A stretch of 64,000 nucleotides of DNA, taken from NCBI GenBank assembly GCA_003439945.1, contig QVRM01006023.1, positions 248,001 through 312,000 on the forward strand, in the 5' to 3' direction. A program made the position numbers and the translations under genes. Below, one piece after another: positions 44,492 through 57,264 of this stretch (positions within the stretch are counted from its first letter, which is position 1; each line of letters starts with the position of its first letter). The stretch comes from Dermanyssus gallinae. Its lineage: Eukaryota > Arthropoda > Arachnida > Mesostigmata > Dermanyssidae. The notes beneath the pieces are model-generated. The model saw nothing but the letters and a program-made list of their open reading frames with translations, was not told where the DNA came from and ran no database searches.

Positions 44492-47361
44492 TTAATCAAT
44501 TAACCTGGACAGTTGCTCCTGGCTGAGTGATGTAATGTGTTCTCGTATTTGTTTCTTAGTTTGTCTAGTGGTCTGGTTTGTTTGTTGTCGTATGTTATCA
44601 GGACAACTATTTAATAGCTTAATAAAATGACTGGCAGCCCGTCTTTTCATGGTTTCACTTTTTATGTTTTCCAAATTGAGGGTGCCATGTTGGCGTGCTC
44701 TGGTAAGATATTGGTGACTTGATCTTTGTCTATCTTGTATCTCACGCCCAACATGTGCCTCTTTCAGAAGAAAATGGGATAGCACTGATTCTGTGTACTG
44801 ATGTCGAAAAGGCAAAACCTTTAAACTGTCCATAAGTGTTGCTGCATTAACGCTGCGTTCAGCACCGCAGACCAATCTTATGGCTTTCTTCTGCAGGACG
44901 ATTAATGGTTGTAATATTGTCAGATAATAACCACCGTATAGCGTTAGTCCATATCGATAGTAACTCTCCACAAGTGCACGATATACTTCGAGTTTTAGTG
45001 CTACTGTCGCTGAGTTTCTTATCTGGCTTAATATTGCCACGCCCTTCCTCATTTTCTTGGCAATGTAATTGACGTGTGGTTGCCAAGATAGGTTGCTCGA
45101 AATCATCATTCCCAAATATTTTATCGTATCAGTTCGTTCGATTAAGGGGCAGTGACAATGCATAGAGCTGGTTATATCGAGATGGTTGTGTAGTTGTATG
45201 GAATTCACGTGTGCAATAGCCGGACGACTTCGGAGTTCGAACTGTATAAACTTAGTTTTGCTGTGATTTATTACAAGTCCGTTTTGTTTCATCCACGTCC
45301 CGATTTTACTTTAGCTTCGTTCTATGTGTTGCGTATTCTCAAGTGATTGCTGTGTATAGATAAGTGCAGTGTCATCCGCGTACATGTATTTAGTAGAGCA
45401 GTCCTTTATTTGAAAGAAATCGTTGCAATACAAAATGTATAAAAGAGGACCCATCACACTCCCTTGTTATTTAGATATGTTTCTATCACGGTTAGTGCCT
45501 TTGCAGTGATTCCCATACGTTGCATTTTATGCAGTAAGCGGCAATGTGGAATGCTGTCGAAAGCCTTAGACAAATCTAAAAACACACCTACTGGCCTGTT
45601 ACCCTTATTTATCTCTTGAGCTAGTGTTTCATGCAGAGCCATTAACGCCGACTGTGTGCTTTTGCCTTTTCTGAACCCAAACTGATTACTATGTAGTATT
45701 TTATTGTCGTCAAGATGTCGTTTTATGCGTTTTACAATTAACGTTTCGATTAGTTTGCCTAAATTGCTGAGGAGTGAGATTGGTCTGAAGTTACTTATGT
45801 TGTCTTTGCGTCCCTGTTTATATAATAGTACAAAATTTGATCCTTTAAGTGCACTAGGAAAGCGACCGTGCGTAAATATTAAATTTGCCAGCCTCCAGAT
45901 TATCCTCGTGAAGATGTCACTGTTTGCTTTAATTATATTGTTTGTCATTTTGTAGTCTCCAGGTGACTTGTCATTTTTAATTTGTCTAATTGTTTCTTCT
46001 ATTTCCTCTTTTTCTACCGGTGGTAGTGACCGGAGGGGCTCTCGACATCTGTAGGTTGGTAGGTTTTCGTCATCTGTTGTCGATCCATTTGATAGGCTGA
46101 GCTTTTCACCAACTGTAGCGAAGTGCATATTAACTAAATCTACTTTTTCCTTCAGTGTTGCTAAGTTTGCACGATTTCCTAGCTTAGTTGGGTCGACTTT
46201 GTCAGTACGCTGAGTACCCCTTATGTATTTATTGATTGTCGTCCAGTCTTTTTTTTTGTCACCGACGAATTTAGATGTATAGAAGGCGTCTTTGGCTTTT
46301 CTGAGTTGTGATTTTATTTGATTTCTTAGTACTTTATGTTGTCTGGTAAGGTTCGGTTCAGTCTTTAATTTTTCGAACAGTTCGTCCCTCTTTCTCATAT
46401 TTTTAAGAATTTCTTTTGTGATCCATGGTTTCAGTATAGTGTGTTTTGCTCTTGTATAAGGGTGTTTGTGTTGTGTTGATCTGTTTGCACATGTCTGCAG
46501 TATTGTTATGATGGTGTCGCACAGTGTTTCCGGGTCATCTAGATGTTTTAATGTACTGCTCCAATCAACTTTTCTGATTTCACTGGCAAATCTTCTGGTG
46601 TTCATTGTTTTCGGTGTTATAAGTGCTATATTGTTAGAGTGTGTATGTTTTCGTGTTATTTCTATACTCAGGGTAATGGCGTTGTAGTCTGATATACCTC
46701 TAGTGGACTGTGTTGCGACTTCTTGTATGTCAATTGTCCGGATGTTGGCAAATATGTGATCTATGATGGTGGAACTTCCACTGGTTGTTCTCGTTGCCCC
46801 TGTCTTCAAGAGTCTGAAACCCTCTTCTGCCAGTGCATTTAAGTAATCTTGACTAATTCCTGTTGTCTTGCTGACATCGATGTTTGCATCTGTGAGGATA
46901 AGTTTGTTCGGTGATTCACTGGCTTTGCATATATTCTGTAGTTCATGAATGAAATGTCCTGGTATAGAATATATGTTGTTTGGTGATCTGTAAATACCTA
47001 TAAGTTGAATAGTTGTGTTCTCAGCCATTATTGATATTATACATACGACTTGTACTTGTGTACTTTCATACTTGCTATTAACAAATATTGCCACGCCGCC
47101 TGCTCTACTTTTACTTTCGGGCGAGAAGTACCCGGAGTAGCCGTCGATGCTGAATCCACACATCTGGTCTTGGCGAACCCACGTTTCCGTGAGGACAAGA
47201 GCGTCGTATCTTGGCAGTTGAGAGAGCATACCGAGAAGCAGCTCTAGATTGGCCGATAAGCTTCTAATGTTTAATAAATACACTCTAAATATTCTACTGG
47301 CTTTTTCTTTTGTAATAATATCAAATAAAGAATGTGTTACATGTTTGTAATTTCTTTCCAT
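44492..47361 (-). pseudogene. CR1/Jockey-like LINE ORF2 (endonuclease and reverse transcriptase), broken
   Basis: From 47361 the frame shows an APE-type endonuclease: LLNIRSLSANLE, LTETW, GIYRSPNN, LILTDANID and finally SDYNAI. The catalytic His of the SDH motif is Tyr here, and GD has become TD. The reverse transcriptase follows: FVLLYKQGRKDNISNFRPIS, FGFRKGKSTQSALM and FLDLSKAFDSIPH with its catalytic Asp. The frame then stops at 45454. A deletion joins YLNNK directly to QGSVMGPLLY in another frame, removing about the strand before that block. The catalytic YADD survives at about 45390. TAA at 45311-45313 breaks the frame again, and the C-terminal part (266 codons, 45292-44492: KTKFIQFE, YLGMMISSNLSWQPH, YRYGLTLYGG) is open. 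The element is inactive. Confidence 0.92.
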
Positions 47362-47614
47362 GCGTGTGTGACCCTCCTCGGAAAAGTCAGCAATGGGTAA
47401 TTAACACTAAGGTAGATATTAACCACATAAAGAAATTTGAGTTAAAGCGATGTAGAAGCAATTATTAAATGTTATGTCTGGGTATATGGGCATTAAACGA
47501 TATGTGTGATCAACTAGGAATATTACCTTCAAAGATGAATAATTGCAATTTTAGCTAGCTAAATTCAAGTTTTACTGGTGTTTAATTATTTATTTTGAGA
47601 TATGTAAACGCAAA
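47362..47614 (-). other. ORF1-ORF2 spacer of the LINE
   Basis: About 250 bp of AT-rich DNA between the two reading frames. The true end of ORF1 is unclear because its frame now runs into the TA tract at 47639. Confidence 0.4.
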
Positions 47615-47635
47615 TCAAACAAAGGCCCTTAAACG

Positions 47636-47678
<43 letters not shown>

Positions 47679-48769
47679 CACATGCATATATACAATGCAC
47701 ATGTTATGTTACTTATTCTCCGAGCTGTTTTGTCTCTTCGCCTCAGCATTGTCTGCTTGCTTGGTTGGTGAAGTTTCATAGAATCGTTTTTTCCCATTTC
47801 ATTTTGCCCGCCGGATATACTTAATGTTTCTAATTTAAATCTTTCTAGTTCGTTAATGTTTCTAATTTGATTTTCCTCCCCTCCCTTATATTTCAAGTAT
47901 ACTGTACAATTGTGAATATTAGTTCGAAATGTGATATCGTATGATTTTTTTAGGTCACTGCATGCTTTTCTAAGTTGGTACAATTTTGGCGCCAGGTGAG
48001 TGGCAGCTGTGATGGTGTGATTGTTGTTACTGTTGCCGCTGCTGCTGATGGTGCTCTTGTTTGGGAAGACGTGCTGTATTGTAAGCGGCCTGTTCCTGTC
48101 GCCGATGCGAATTATTGCTCTTCTCGCGTTTTCTTCGGTATCAGCTGTGACGATGATGGCGCTATTCGGCTTTGTGTAGAATTTTCGTCTAGCTTTTTTT
48201 ATATTTATGTTGTCCAGGCCAGCCGCAGCAATCAGTTGGTTAACTAACTGCACGGTGGTTGTTGGTGGCTCTTTGGCTCGTCCAGGGACGTTGAGCAACA
48301 CAAAATCGCACATCAGCTGTCCTTGCTCTAGCATGAGTAATCTTGCATTACTTGTGTCGTCTAGTGTTGAAGTCGACGTGCCGGCCAACTCCACTTTTTC
48401 CATTCTTTGCTGCAGGAGTTTCACATCGTTTTGAATAGTATCAATGCGCTCGATCTTATCGGCCATTGCCGTCAGTTTTTGGTTCAGAACCGACATTTCT
48501 TGCTGCATTTTTGGCATAGCCGTGATCGTGTCGTTGATTTGAGTCAACTGGTCCTGAATGGCCGCAAGTGCACTAGACGTAGCCTGTTGGGCAGGCGATT
48601 TAGCCGTGCCTAGGCATATTTCACAGATCCACTTACCAGGAGGTGGTAGTTGGGCCTCCTCCATCTGTCACCAGCACGCAGGATGCACAATGGTCTTACA
48701 AATCTTGCAGACCAGAATTTTGTTCTGGATGCTACTTTTCTCACAGCACAGTTCACACACCAGAACCAT
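47615..48769 (-). pseudogene. CR1-like LINE ORF1 with PHD-type zinc finger and coiled coil
   Basis: The likely start is the ATG at 48769 (MVLVCELCCEKSS). A Cys4-His-Cys3-type finger (CELC, CKIC, HPAC, CEIC) fills the first ~50 residues and resembles the PHD fingers known in ORF1 of CR1-type LINEs. A TGA at 48668-48670 interrupts it at codon 34, between HPACW and QMEEAQ; the rest is open for 349 codons. A coiled coil follows (about 48570-48390: QDQLTQINDTIT, SVLNQKLTAMADKIERID), then an RNA-binding-like region (about 48340-47900). The C-terminus has been overrun by the TA microsatellite (47639-47672), so the last ~20 residues are not original. Its role would be to bind the element's RNA and perhaps chromatin. 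Confidence 0.85.
47639..47672. repeat. (TA)n microsatellite in the ORF1 3' end
   Basis: About 17 TA units that expanded inside, or just after, the end of the LINE's ORF1 frame. Confidence 0.92.
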
Positions 48770-48876
48770 TTTGACGGTAAGTTTTTCTTACTACGTGGCC
48801 TAGACTTGAAAATTTCACTTATTTTCCGAGGAGTCGGTGCGCGTGCGACCTACTCCCGACACATGCGATGGATGAA

Positions 48877-48911
<35 letters not shown>

Positions 48912-50746
48912 AGAGAGAGAGAGGGAGAGAGCTGCTCGATACATAATTTCATCCCGGCGCACTTCTATGCATGTCATTGTTAGTCCAGTTGTGTGCGTTG
49001 TTGTGGGCAAACTGTAGTGAGCGAAAAACTCATAGCATAGCAGCACAATGGACGCTGACAAACGTATCCGACGTTTGACAGGCACGTGGTGAACCGACCG
49101 ACGAACCGACCACCCGACCAACAGCCAGAGCGATTCTGCCCGGCGACTTGAGTTACTACAGCCACTCAACCGCAACAACAACAATAACGACAATAGCAGC
49201 ACCAAAATAGAGTGGCTACAAGGCTACGAGAGTTGTTGCTGAGTTGCTGGCGGCGCTGCTCAACTAACAGGCGAAGGGCGGATTTACGCCTTGCATACGC
49301 TACCAATCAGTCGACGCACCATTATACTGTGACGACTGCTAATACTGCTACTCTATTGCTATTGTTGCTGCTTCTATTGATGGCCTCCACGATTTCTTCG
49401 CTCGTAACTCTGCAAAACTCCTTCGCCTCTCGCTAACGTTGTTCGCACCCTTTAAGCCGTGCCCTTTTCGTGCCGGGCGTTTCTCATAGCCAGTGCGCCA
49501 GTTGCTCTCTCCTCCAATTGTTTTCAATGTTTTTTTTCCCATTTGCCTACTTTTCATCTTATACCTACGTACGCATCAGCCGTAGAAAAAAATAGCTGCG
49601 GCAACTCCTGTTGTGGTCCTGTCTGACAACAGCTACTGCGTTCATCGTTCGTCAATCGTCGTCGTCGTCGTCGTTGTTATCGTCATCGGCACCGTCACAA
49701 GCGCAGTTGTATGCAGTCAATGTTAATTTATTCCTGTGTCTGTCTGTTTTCGTTCGGCAGGCAAAGTCCCAAGGATGCAAAGCGGGACGCAGCGGATCCG
49801 GGGTAGGTCGAGTGTTGAGATTGAGGTGGACGAGGAGAAAATTAGGAATGAGGTTGCTCAGCCTACCCCATATCAGCAGCCACCTTTGGATTGGACGCTT
49901 CGCCGCTAGCTGTTGCCGTTGCCGTCGTCGTCGTCGTCGACGCCGCCCCCGCCGCTGCTGCTGCCGCTTCAAGGCGCCCTGGTTTTGAGACGCCCCCGCA
50001 CCGAACTCAACGCGACCCCCCTCCCCCGCGTAGCAGCACAGCAGCGCAGTATTATCGAGAGTCGATGCTCGATGGACGAGACGTCAACACTCGGCCGAGA
50101 GTCACAGGCCCAAGTCGGTCTGGCCTGGCTCAACCCAGCTAGATACGACGGCAAGGCGCCTGTACCTGCAGAGATTCTTGCCACGCAGCTGCCAGCGTCT
50201 TGCCACAACTGTCTATGCCGTCGCCTCCCATTCGCTGGCGCTTTCACTAAGCACGTGTAAACTTTAGCCATCGAGGGCGAGGCGGAGGTGGTGGAGGGAG
50301 GACGACTTCCTCGTTCGTCGCTGCGTGCGACTACCGGTATCGTTGCCCACGCCGAATCGGCTTCGTGTAGAGTGTGACGCGCGGCCTTACGACGTCGAGG
50401 ACGACGGGTTCCAAACAGCCCGCTCGCGAAACAATACGTACGTGGACGAATACTGGGGGGCAGGAGGCGTGAAAGGGCAGTAGAATTTGCTGTAGCGGCG
50501 GTACCAGCAATCGTCATTGTCGTAGTTGTTGTAGTAGTAGTAGTACTAGTAGTAGTAAAAGATTACTTTAAAAACATAAATAGTTACAGGCAGAAGTAGA
50601 TTAAGATGAGCCAATATTGGCTTCGTTGTCGTCATCATCTTCTTCTTCTTCTCTATGACGTCCGTCTCACTATAGCTCTTCCTCTTGCGAATGAGCTCAC
50701 TGCGAGAAGAGAACACAATGACGGGAGGGGAAAACACGTCTGCCAA
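48770..50746. other. LINE 5' flank grading into a GC-richer island
   Basis: 48770-48878 may be the LINE's 5' UTR. A (TA)n array (48879-48910) and GA repeats (48911-48930) follow. Beyond about 49000 the DNA is GC-richer with GTC/GCC triplets (49655-49680, 49915-49970). A 182-codon minus-strand frame at 49969-50517 has no recognisable domain. Confidence 0.42.
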
Positions 50747-50940
50747 GACCGAGCAAGATGACTTAGTGGCAAAGCCTTTGTCTTGCATTCAGGAGGCCTG
50801 GGTTCGAGACCCAGGCCGGCCACTTTTAAAACGGTTTGCATGGTTTCCAATTTAGACAAAGTAAATACCGAAGTGTATTCAAATTCAGCCATACCATGAA
50901 AAACCGTACACGGGCACTGGCCTTACGGAGAGAAAAAAAA
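50747..50940 (+). mobile_element. tRNA-headed SINE-like element
   Basis: An A-box-like TGACTTAGTGGCAAAG (50759-50774) and a perfect B-box GGTTCGAGACCC (50801-50812) sit 26 bp apart. The T arm is perfect (CTGGG, TTCGAGA, CCCAG), but the acceptor stem does not pair, so this is a tRNA relic. A ~120-bp unrelated body follows and ends in GAGAGAAAAAAAA at 50940. tRNA head, body and A-tail is the SINE plan. A minus-strand frame here reading GLEPRPPECKTKALPLSH is just the T arm and anticodon region translated, a sequence often mis-annotated as protein. Confidence 0.62.
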
Positions 50941-52420
50941 CTATAACCTAGCAGCGCACAGCGTGTTGCACGCAGGACAGTGCAAAGGTTTTAAAGTGAA
51001 GAGAAATTAAAGACTTATTGTGGTACGTTGTCCACACATTTTGTATTGTTGTTGTTAAGTGTAGCCATGCCGATGCCTAATAAACCATAATAATACCTAC
51101 CGGCAACTTCTGTCGGTTTCCGCAGAACTATGTGGCCCGTGTTTTTACCGCATTGCCACCTACGTCACCGCAGTCGTTAGTCGACCCGGCTCGTTAATAA
51201 CGTCATCATATTTCGATCTCCAATGACTTATGCGTCTGAGCAGTTGTACAAATCGATTTTTTATAGCAATCAATCATACGGTGTTAGTCGGCCGTCTCAA
51301 TAGTTGACGTGACAGCGTCAGCCACGATGCTATCATCGCGTCAGCCTCCTGGCGAGCATACCACAACAGTCTTCAAAAAGAAATATAAGTTTCAAAATTC
51401 AAATTACTAAAGACCCTAAAAAAATAATATACGGCCTGACACGCGATGCGTACGTTTGCGAAGTTCTTTTAACGCACTACGTATTACTGAATTAAGTTAA
51501 ATGATTCCAGAGAGGCTGCCATGTGGACTGAACCCAGCCTGTTCTTCGGAACCAGACTCGCGCATTACGCGTTTATAATTTTCAGCTCTGCGTTTCTACC
51601 CCGGCAAAGAAGGAGTAATGGCAATACCATGCAAAAATAGGCGAGTCGTATCTACGGCAAAAGCTCCGACGATGATTGATCTAGCCAAGATCCTGTGTAT
51701 GATATTGGTAGTGCTTGTTCATTTTCATAGGCCTACAGAAAACGGTCCAGCTTGTTGGCCTGGCGTAGGGCGTGTGCTTTTCTCAGAATGCTTTTTTAAA
51801 AATGAATTTGCTTTTTTGGCGTTGAAAATTGTTTACGAGGAGTTTTCCGACAAAATCATACTATTACCACTTCATAGGCCTATAAACCGCTGTGCGAGTC
51901 TTAAGTTTAACTTTAGTCATCCATTACGTGCGGATAGTAGTATAAACGACATCTGCTACAGAATTTAGTTATTGAGCCAAAGATCCGGCAACTTGAATCA
52001 CTCTTATAATTGTGAAAGTCTTTTATATATATTTTAACAATAAATTTTCATTTGGTACTCTCGGCGTGGTAAGCTTAGCAGGTTTCAACCCACCTGTGGG
52101 ATAGAAAAAAAATTGTGTTCTAGTAAGTATCTATCGGGCAACGCCGACAACTGTACACCATGCAGTGCTATTGAACGTAAAATAATTCATATATATATTT
52201 TCAAAAATATAAGTTCCTAAAGATTGTTCGGGTTGTTAAATTAAACTTTCCTCAAATAAATACAGACAGACACTATCTACGTTTGTGTATTGCTTTTAAT
52301 GCACCGCATATGTCTTAAAGTCAAGTTAAGTAACTTTAGTGCGACTGAAGCCATGTTTCTCTTGCTCCATCCTGTATATGTACATCATTTTTGAGCCTCG
52401 CGTTTTTGTCCCTGCAGAGA
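50941..52420. other. AT-rich DNA with a possible retroposon 3' end
   Basis: An AATAAA signal at 51079-51084 followed by CCATAATAATA looks like a LINE or SINE 3' end, so the SINE-like unit may extend to about 51090. A 116-codon frame at 51618-51968 has no known motif. Otherwise nothing is recognised. Confidence 0.4.
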
Positions 52421-55264
52421 ACGAAGAATTGTGGCGTCTACCAGTATCGTCGCAAGCGTAGCTCGTCACAATAATAATGACACGCTTACGGTTTTGCTCA
52501 TTCGTGTTGCCTGCCTGTTGTATCATGATTGTTATCCAACACAGGCTTGTTGGCAGACACACAATGGAGCACACAGAGGTGATGGCGATGCGGTGTCAGA
52601 GCTATTGATTGTCCCTGTACTGCGACCCCGCTGCTATTGGCCTGACCTGCGGCGGGAGTATGCATCGCTTGATACGTCGGCTCGACTGTCGTCGGTTCGA
52701 CATATTGCCAACGACCAGCTAAGAAGGAATGAAGAGAGGTGGGAAAAGCAGGGAATAATAGGTAGGAAAAGAACGCCGGCGAGAGAAACGGAGGGTAGAG
52801 GACGCCCCTACGCGCACTGCCGCTGGTACGTGTTTGCGTACCATGAATCTTCGAGAGATGGCGAGCGAGCGAGAAAGAAAGAATGTAGAGAAAAAGGAAG
52901 AAGGATCGCAAAAGAGGGAGAGAGAGAGAGAGGGGAAGCAAATCGATTCTTCCTCAACCACCCAATGCCAGCGGCCAGCCAACCGATCGAACTAAAGCGG
53001 CGGCTGTTTGAAGGAAGAAACGAGGTGAAAGTCAGTCCACTACTAGCCAGCTACGGCAAGCGGTTGGTCGGTTGGTCGGCTGGCCGGACGAGTGAGTGAG
53101 TGAGTGAGTGACCGACGGAAAGCTGCTATGACCTAGACTTCACAGGCCCTTAGACTTCGCATGCAGAGTCACAGGCATATAGGGGCATACATACATACAC
53201 ACACACGTCTACATACTAAATATACAGACAGCAGATACAGATACACACACCCCCACACCCACAGCTACGCACAGAAATGTCTACGTACAAACACGCATAC
53301 ATACCTACATACATACATACATACGCACGTACGCATACAGATACCCATCCAGCCAGCTATCGGGGCAGTTGGCTTCTACTGCGTCTCGTCTGCGTCTTCG
53401 TTCTTCTTCTTCTCCTCGATTCCTTTATTCAGCGTCGTCGGCGGGTGGACTCGTGCAGGAGTGCTATACTGCTATATAGCGGCCTGGCCATATATAACCA
53501 GACGACAACGACGACGGCAAGGGCAACGGCGGTGACGTTGGAGGCGTCGGCCACGTGAACTACTAAATCTGGGTATGCGCCTTGGAACATCGTGGGGGAA
53601 CATGGGTATGCCGGCCACAGGGGAAAAGAAGCGAAAAGGATAGCGGAAAAAAGAAGCAGGGGAAAGAGATAGATAGAGAGAGAGAGAGGACAGTGTCCTA
53701 GGATAAGAAAGAAATAGGGTTTGAATAGGGAGTGTAAGTCGCCGAGAGCGGCAGCCTGGGGTAGCCTCCGGCGAGTAGTCTGCTTGGGGGGGGAGGAGGG
53801 GGAGAGGGGTGGAAAAGCCTGAAATGGGTGGCGGACGACGAGAGGTGGGACGGAAAGAGCGTGATATTAAAATGATATGTTGGAACGATGCTGTCAGGTA
53901 CGTGCGTGCCTATGAAAGCCTTACGAATGCTCTGCCCAGCTGCCAGCCAGGAGGCCAAAGCCAGGAGCCGGCAAGCCGGCATGCGGAGATAGGCAGCTAC
54001 CGCGAAGGAAACGCCTCGACCTATTACAAAATAATGACGCTCATCTATAGCCACCCTTTCAGCCCTGCCTGCCAGCCTACCTGCCTCTCTTTCACGTATG
54101 CTCTATTTCGCTGACTTTCTTCCTCTTTCTTGGGCGGCTTCGCTCGCGTTTTTCCTTGTTCGTTTCTCCTTGGGTCCATTCCTCCTCTATCTTCGATGGC
54201 AAACACGATTTCTTCTTCACGTCGGACCAAGCCCGTTTGCTGTGCGGCTGGCTGTCTCTGTCAGTCGCCCCCTTTCAACCTCTGCTATACGTATATTTTG
54301 CTATATCCTATTTTTTTCCCGCAGGTATAAATCTCTACCCCCCCCCCCCCTCCCGCCCCCTTTATGTACAATATTTCTTCTTTTTACCGTCTCCTCAATA
54401 CAAGCCTGTTTTTCGTTATCCTTTTTCTTGCCGGTGTCTTCCTGACTGCTTATTCCCATTCCTACTTCTGTTTCTACACGCCATCTCATGTTGTCCTCTC
54501 AGCGATTTGAATGTATTTTCCCACTGCTCATTCCTGTCGGTGTTCTTTTTCCTTTCGTTCTTCTAGCCTCTTTGGCCTCTGCTCGAGACGGCCCATTATG
54601 ATGGAATTGTTGTAAGGTCCAAGGTAAGATTGGAGCCCAAAATTGAGCCGGTTCAGGGCGAGCGGGTGAAGAAGTATTTCTTCAATAGCAAATATGTTTC
54701 GTAGCTACAGCCCTGGCATTGCTGGCAGAAAAAGAATCGACGAGCCTTTTACATGTATGGCCGCTGCCATTTTTGACGACCGCGCTGCGATTGTGCGATA
54801 ATTCGATTCTTCGTGACATCTATGCGGCGCTGACGTGCAGCAGGCATTGTATTCAGAGTACAATCGAGCCAACAGCAATATATATATATATACCTGATAC
54901 CGTAAATGTTGTGCCTTATGTTATTCCGATATGTTCCACAGTCTCAAAGTGAATTTGTTTGTATGGCTAGCGAAAACGGCTAGATCGTGAAGGTCCACTG
55001 AGTACCTGTCCGCCTAAAAGTGCCGCGTTCGTTCTTCATGCTATCTGTATGTTAGTTTGCTAGTAAAACCCCATGTGAAGTGCACTTTTCTGATATTGCT
55101 TGTATTGCTGTGGCTAAATGTGATTTGGTTGACCTTATCTATTCTTATTCTGGAAAACGATAGATTTAGCTCTGCCGATAAATTTATTCATGGTGCAAAA
55201 TCTTGGGCAACTTACTGGATAGCGGTAGAATAAATGATTAAATTATTACGATTCGCTCGTGCCT
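52421..55264. other. GC-richer low-complexity stretch
   Basis: No supported gene. Simple tracts: GA-rich (52860-52940), GAGT (53090-53110), CA/ATAC (53187-53330), GA (53668-53690), a C-run (54341-54351) and C/T-rich DNA (54100-54580). A 222-codon plus-strand frame at 52431-53099 ends in Arg/Glu-rich simple sequence and has no domain. Confidence 0.42.
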
Positions 55265-55265
55265 G

Positions 55266-55338
<73 letters not shown>

Positions 55339-55347
55339 GTATATATA
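55265..55347. repeat. (TA)n microsatellite
   Basis: About 80 bp of TA with a few TGTA interruptions. Confidence 0.95.
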
Positions 55348-57179
55348 ATGCGACCAAAAACGAAGTTGTTGCGTAATCTATCCATATTGGATAGGTTTCA
55401 AATCTTTCTTGGATCAGAATGCGGTATTGCATTGTTTGCTAACTCCAGTGACAGTCTTGGCAATTTGCTATACTTTGCGGAAGCAGTAGGACGGGGACAT
55501 TGCGGAAGGGGAATGCACTCGCCAGGATAGAATATCATGAGGCGATCATGGGGTATGAACCGATCGCAGCGCAAGCTTTGCACTGACCTAGAGATGCTGG
55601 CCAAAAGCAATCATCCTCACAAGGTAGACGCAGTGCTATTGTTATTGTTGTTGCGGCTGTTACTAATGTTGTTGTTGTTGTTGTTGCGGTTGTTTTTGTT
55701 GCTATCGTTGTCGTCGTTAATGTCGTTGTCAAATATAGAAGACCTTAGTATTCTACCGGATGAATGTCTTTGGCCAATTCTTAGACCGGATCTACAAAGC
55801 AACGCTCGTTTGGCAGAACGGTTTTTGCGAACAATTTCGTTTTTCGCATCTTCTTCTTTACCCCCATCTTGTTGTTGTTGTGCATTCGGTCTCCCGCCCC
55901 CCTTTACTTCTGCCCCCCCCCCCCCCTCCCCCGTCGCCTTCCTTTGTCTAGTTGGTTTTTCTCCGGGGAAAAAGCTTAGACCTAGAAGTCGACCGTTGTC
56001 GTAACAAGCACGCAAAACGCACAGCTGTACATTGTAAGCTGCGTTGCTTGCGCTTCTCATCGTTCGTCGTACAACGACGACATACAGCAAATTGGCGACA
56101 TAGGATGAACGCAGAAAAAGTCAGGGGCTGTCGCGGGCGAAGGGTAGAAACCATACTCAACCAGGAGGGACTCGAAACGAACCAACGAACGAAGGAGAGA
56201 CAGAGAGTGAAGGCGCGCGCGCGCGAGAGAGAGAGAGAGACGCAGAAGGGAGAGATGAATTTGTTTATTTTTTATTTTTCTCCGTTGCCGACGACCTGAT
56301 GATGACCGGACCAACTGAGACCAGGCAGACGATCTTGCTTGCTGCGGCCGCCGTCGCTGTAGAGTGTATATATTCCTAACGCTGGCGGCGCCGTTCAATC
56401 AAGACGACGACGAGGAGGTCTTGACGGTGATGACATGAAGGGGAAGGGGGGGTGACAAGGCGCCAAAAGTGGGCGCGGTATTATGAGCAACGGTAGTGGT
56501 TGTTGTTGTTATTGTTATTGTTGCGGCTGTTGTTTTTGTTGTTGTTGTCGTTGTTGTTGTTGTCGTCGTCGTTGTTGTTGTTTTTGTTGTTGTAGTGGCT
56601 GTTGTTGTTGTGGCTGTTGTTGTTGCGGCTGTTGTCGTTGTTGTTGCGGTTGTCATTGTTGTTGTTGCGGCTATTGTTGTTGTTGTTGCTGTTGCGGCTG
56701 CTGTTGTTGCCTTTGTTTTTTGTTGTGGTTGTTGTTTCCCTTGTTATTACTGCGCCTTCTGCCAACGTTGCTAGCGGCTAGTTGCTACGCTGGCCGCTCG
56801 TAGGACTGGCCCCGGTTATACATGATTGAAAACGTCCTCGGCACTGCTCCGCGTCCAGCCATTGCCACGGCCAGAGCAAGAAAGCTTTGTTTGCCCTGCG
56901 GCGTCTGCCCAGCCTCAGCGCACTCACCTCACGCGCGCACTTTCGCGAACCGACGCGCGTCGGTGAAAATTCCTGTTTGGCGGCAGATATAGAATAGGAG
57001 GACATCACTTGTCGGCGTGGGTCTGCGGTTGGTGTCCGTCGGTTGGCTGAAAAGACGGAGCAGAATACAGGCACGTATAGAGCAGAATAAATAGGTGCAA
57101 TGGGGCAAAACACGGCCACGCCGCAGTAGCAGATACCTCTTTTTCTGTTGCTTCGTTCTTTTATTTATCCAAGTCTCTT

Positions 57180-57197
<18 letters not shown>
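55348..57197. other. GC-richer island with GTT-rich tracts
   Basis: No gene supported. GTT/GTC-rich at 55637-55725, a C-run at 55914-55927, GA/GC dinucleotides at 56214-56240 and the long triplet tract listed next. Confidence 0.45.
56498..56745 (+). repeat. Long imperfect (GTT)n / GTTGCGGCT tract
   Basis: About 250 bp of GTT units with interspersed GCG, GTC and GGCT. It reads as poly-Cys, poly-Val, poly-Asn or poly-Thr depending on frame and strand, so the open frames are artefacts. Confidence 0.93.

Positions 57198-57262
<65 letters not shown>
57198..57262. repeat. (TC)n then (TA)n microsatellite
   Basis: A TC run at about 57178-57198 passes straight into 60 bp of TA, at the right edge of the GC-richer island. 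Confidence 0.93.

Positions 57263-57264
<2 letters not shown>

Noticed and set aside
49969..50517. 182-codon minus-strand frame in GC-richer DNA
   Set aside because: Open frames of this size are expected at this base composition on both strands, and no domain or signal was seen.
50750..50822. A functional tRNA gene
   Set aside because: A good B-box and T arm are present, but the acceptor stem does not pair and an A-tailed body follows; a SINE head fits better.
50653..50892. Minus-strand frame containing GLEPRPPECKTKALPLSH
   Set aside because: This is the tRNA-derived head of the SINE-like unit translated backwards, a common false protein.
52431..53099. 222-codon plus-strand frame, the longest outside transposons without a pure repeat
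   Set aside because: The second half is Arg/Glu simple sequence from a GA-rich tract, a comparable frame exists on the other strand, and no motif was found.
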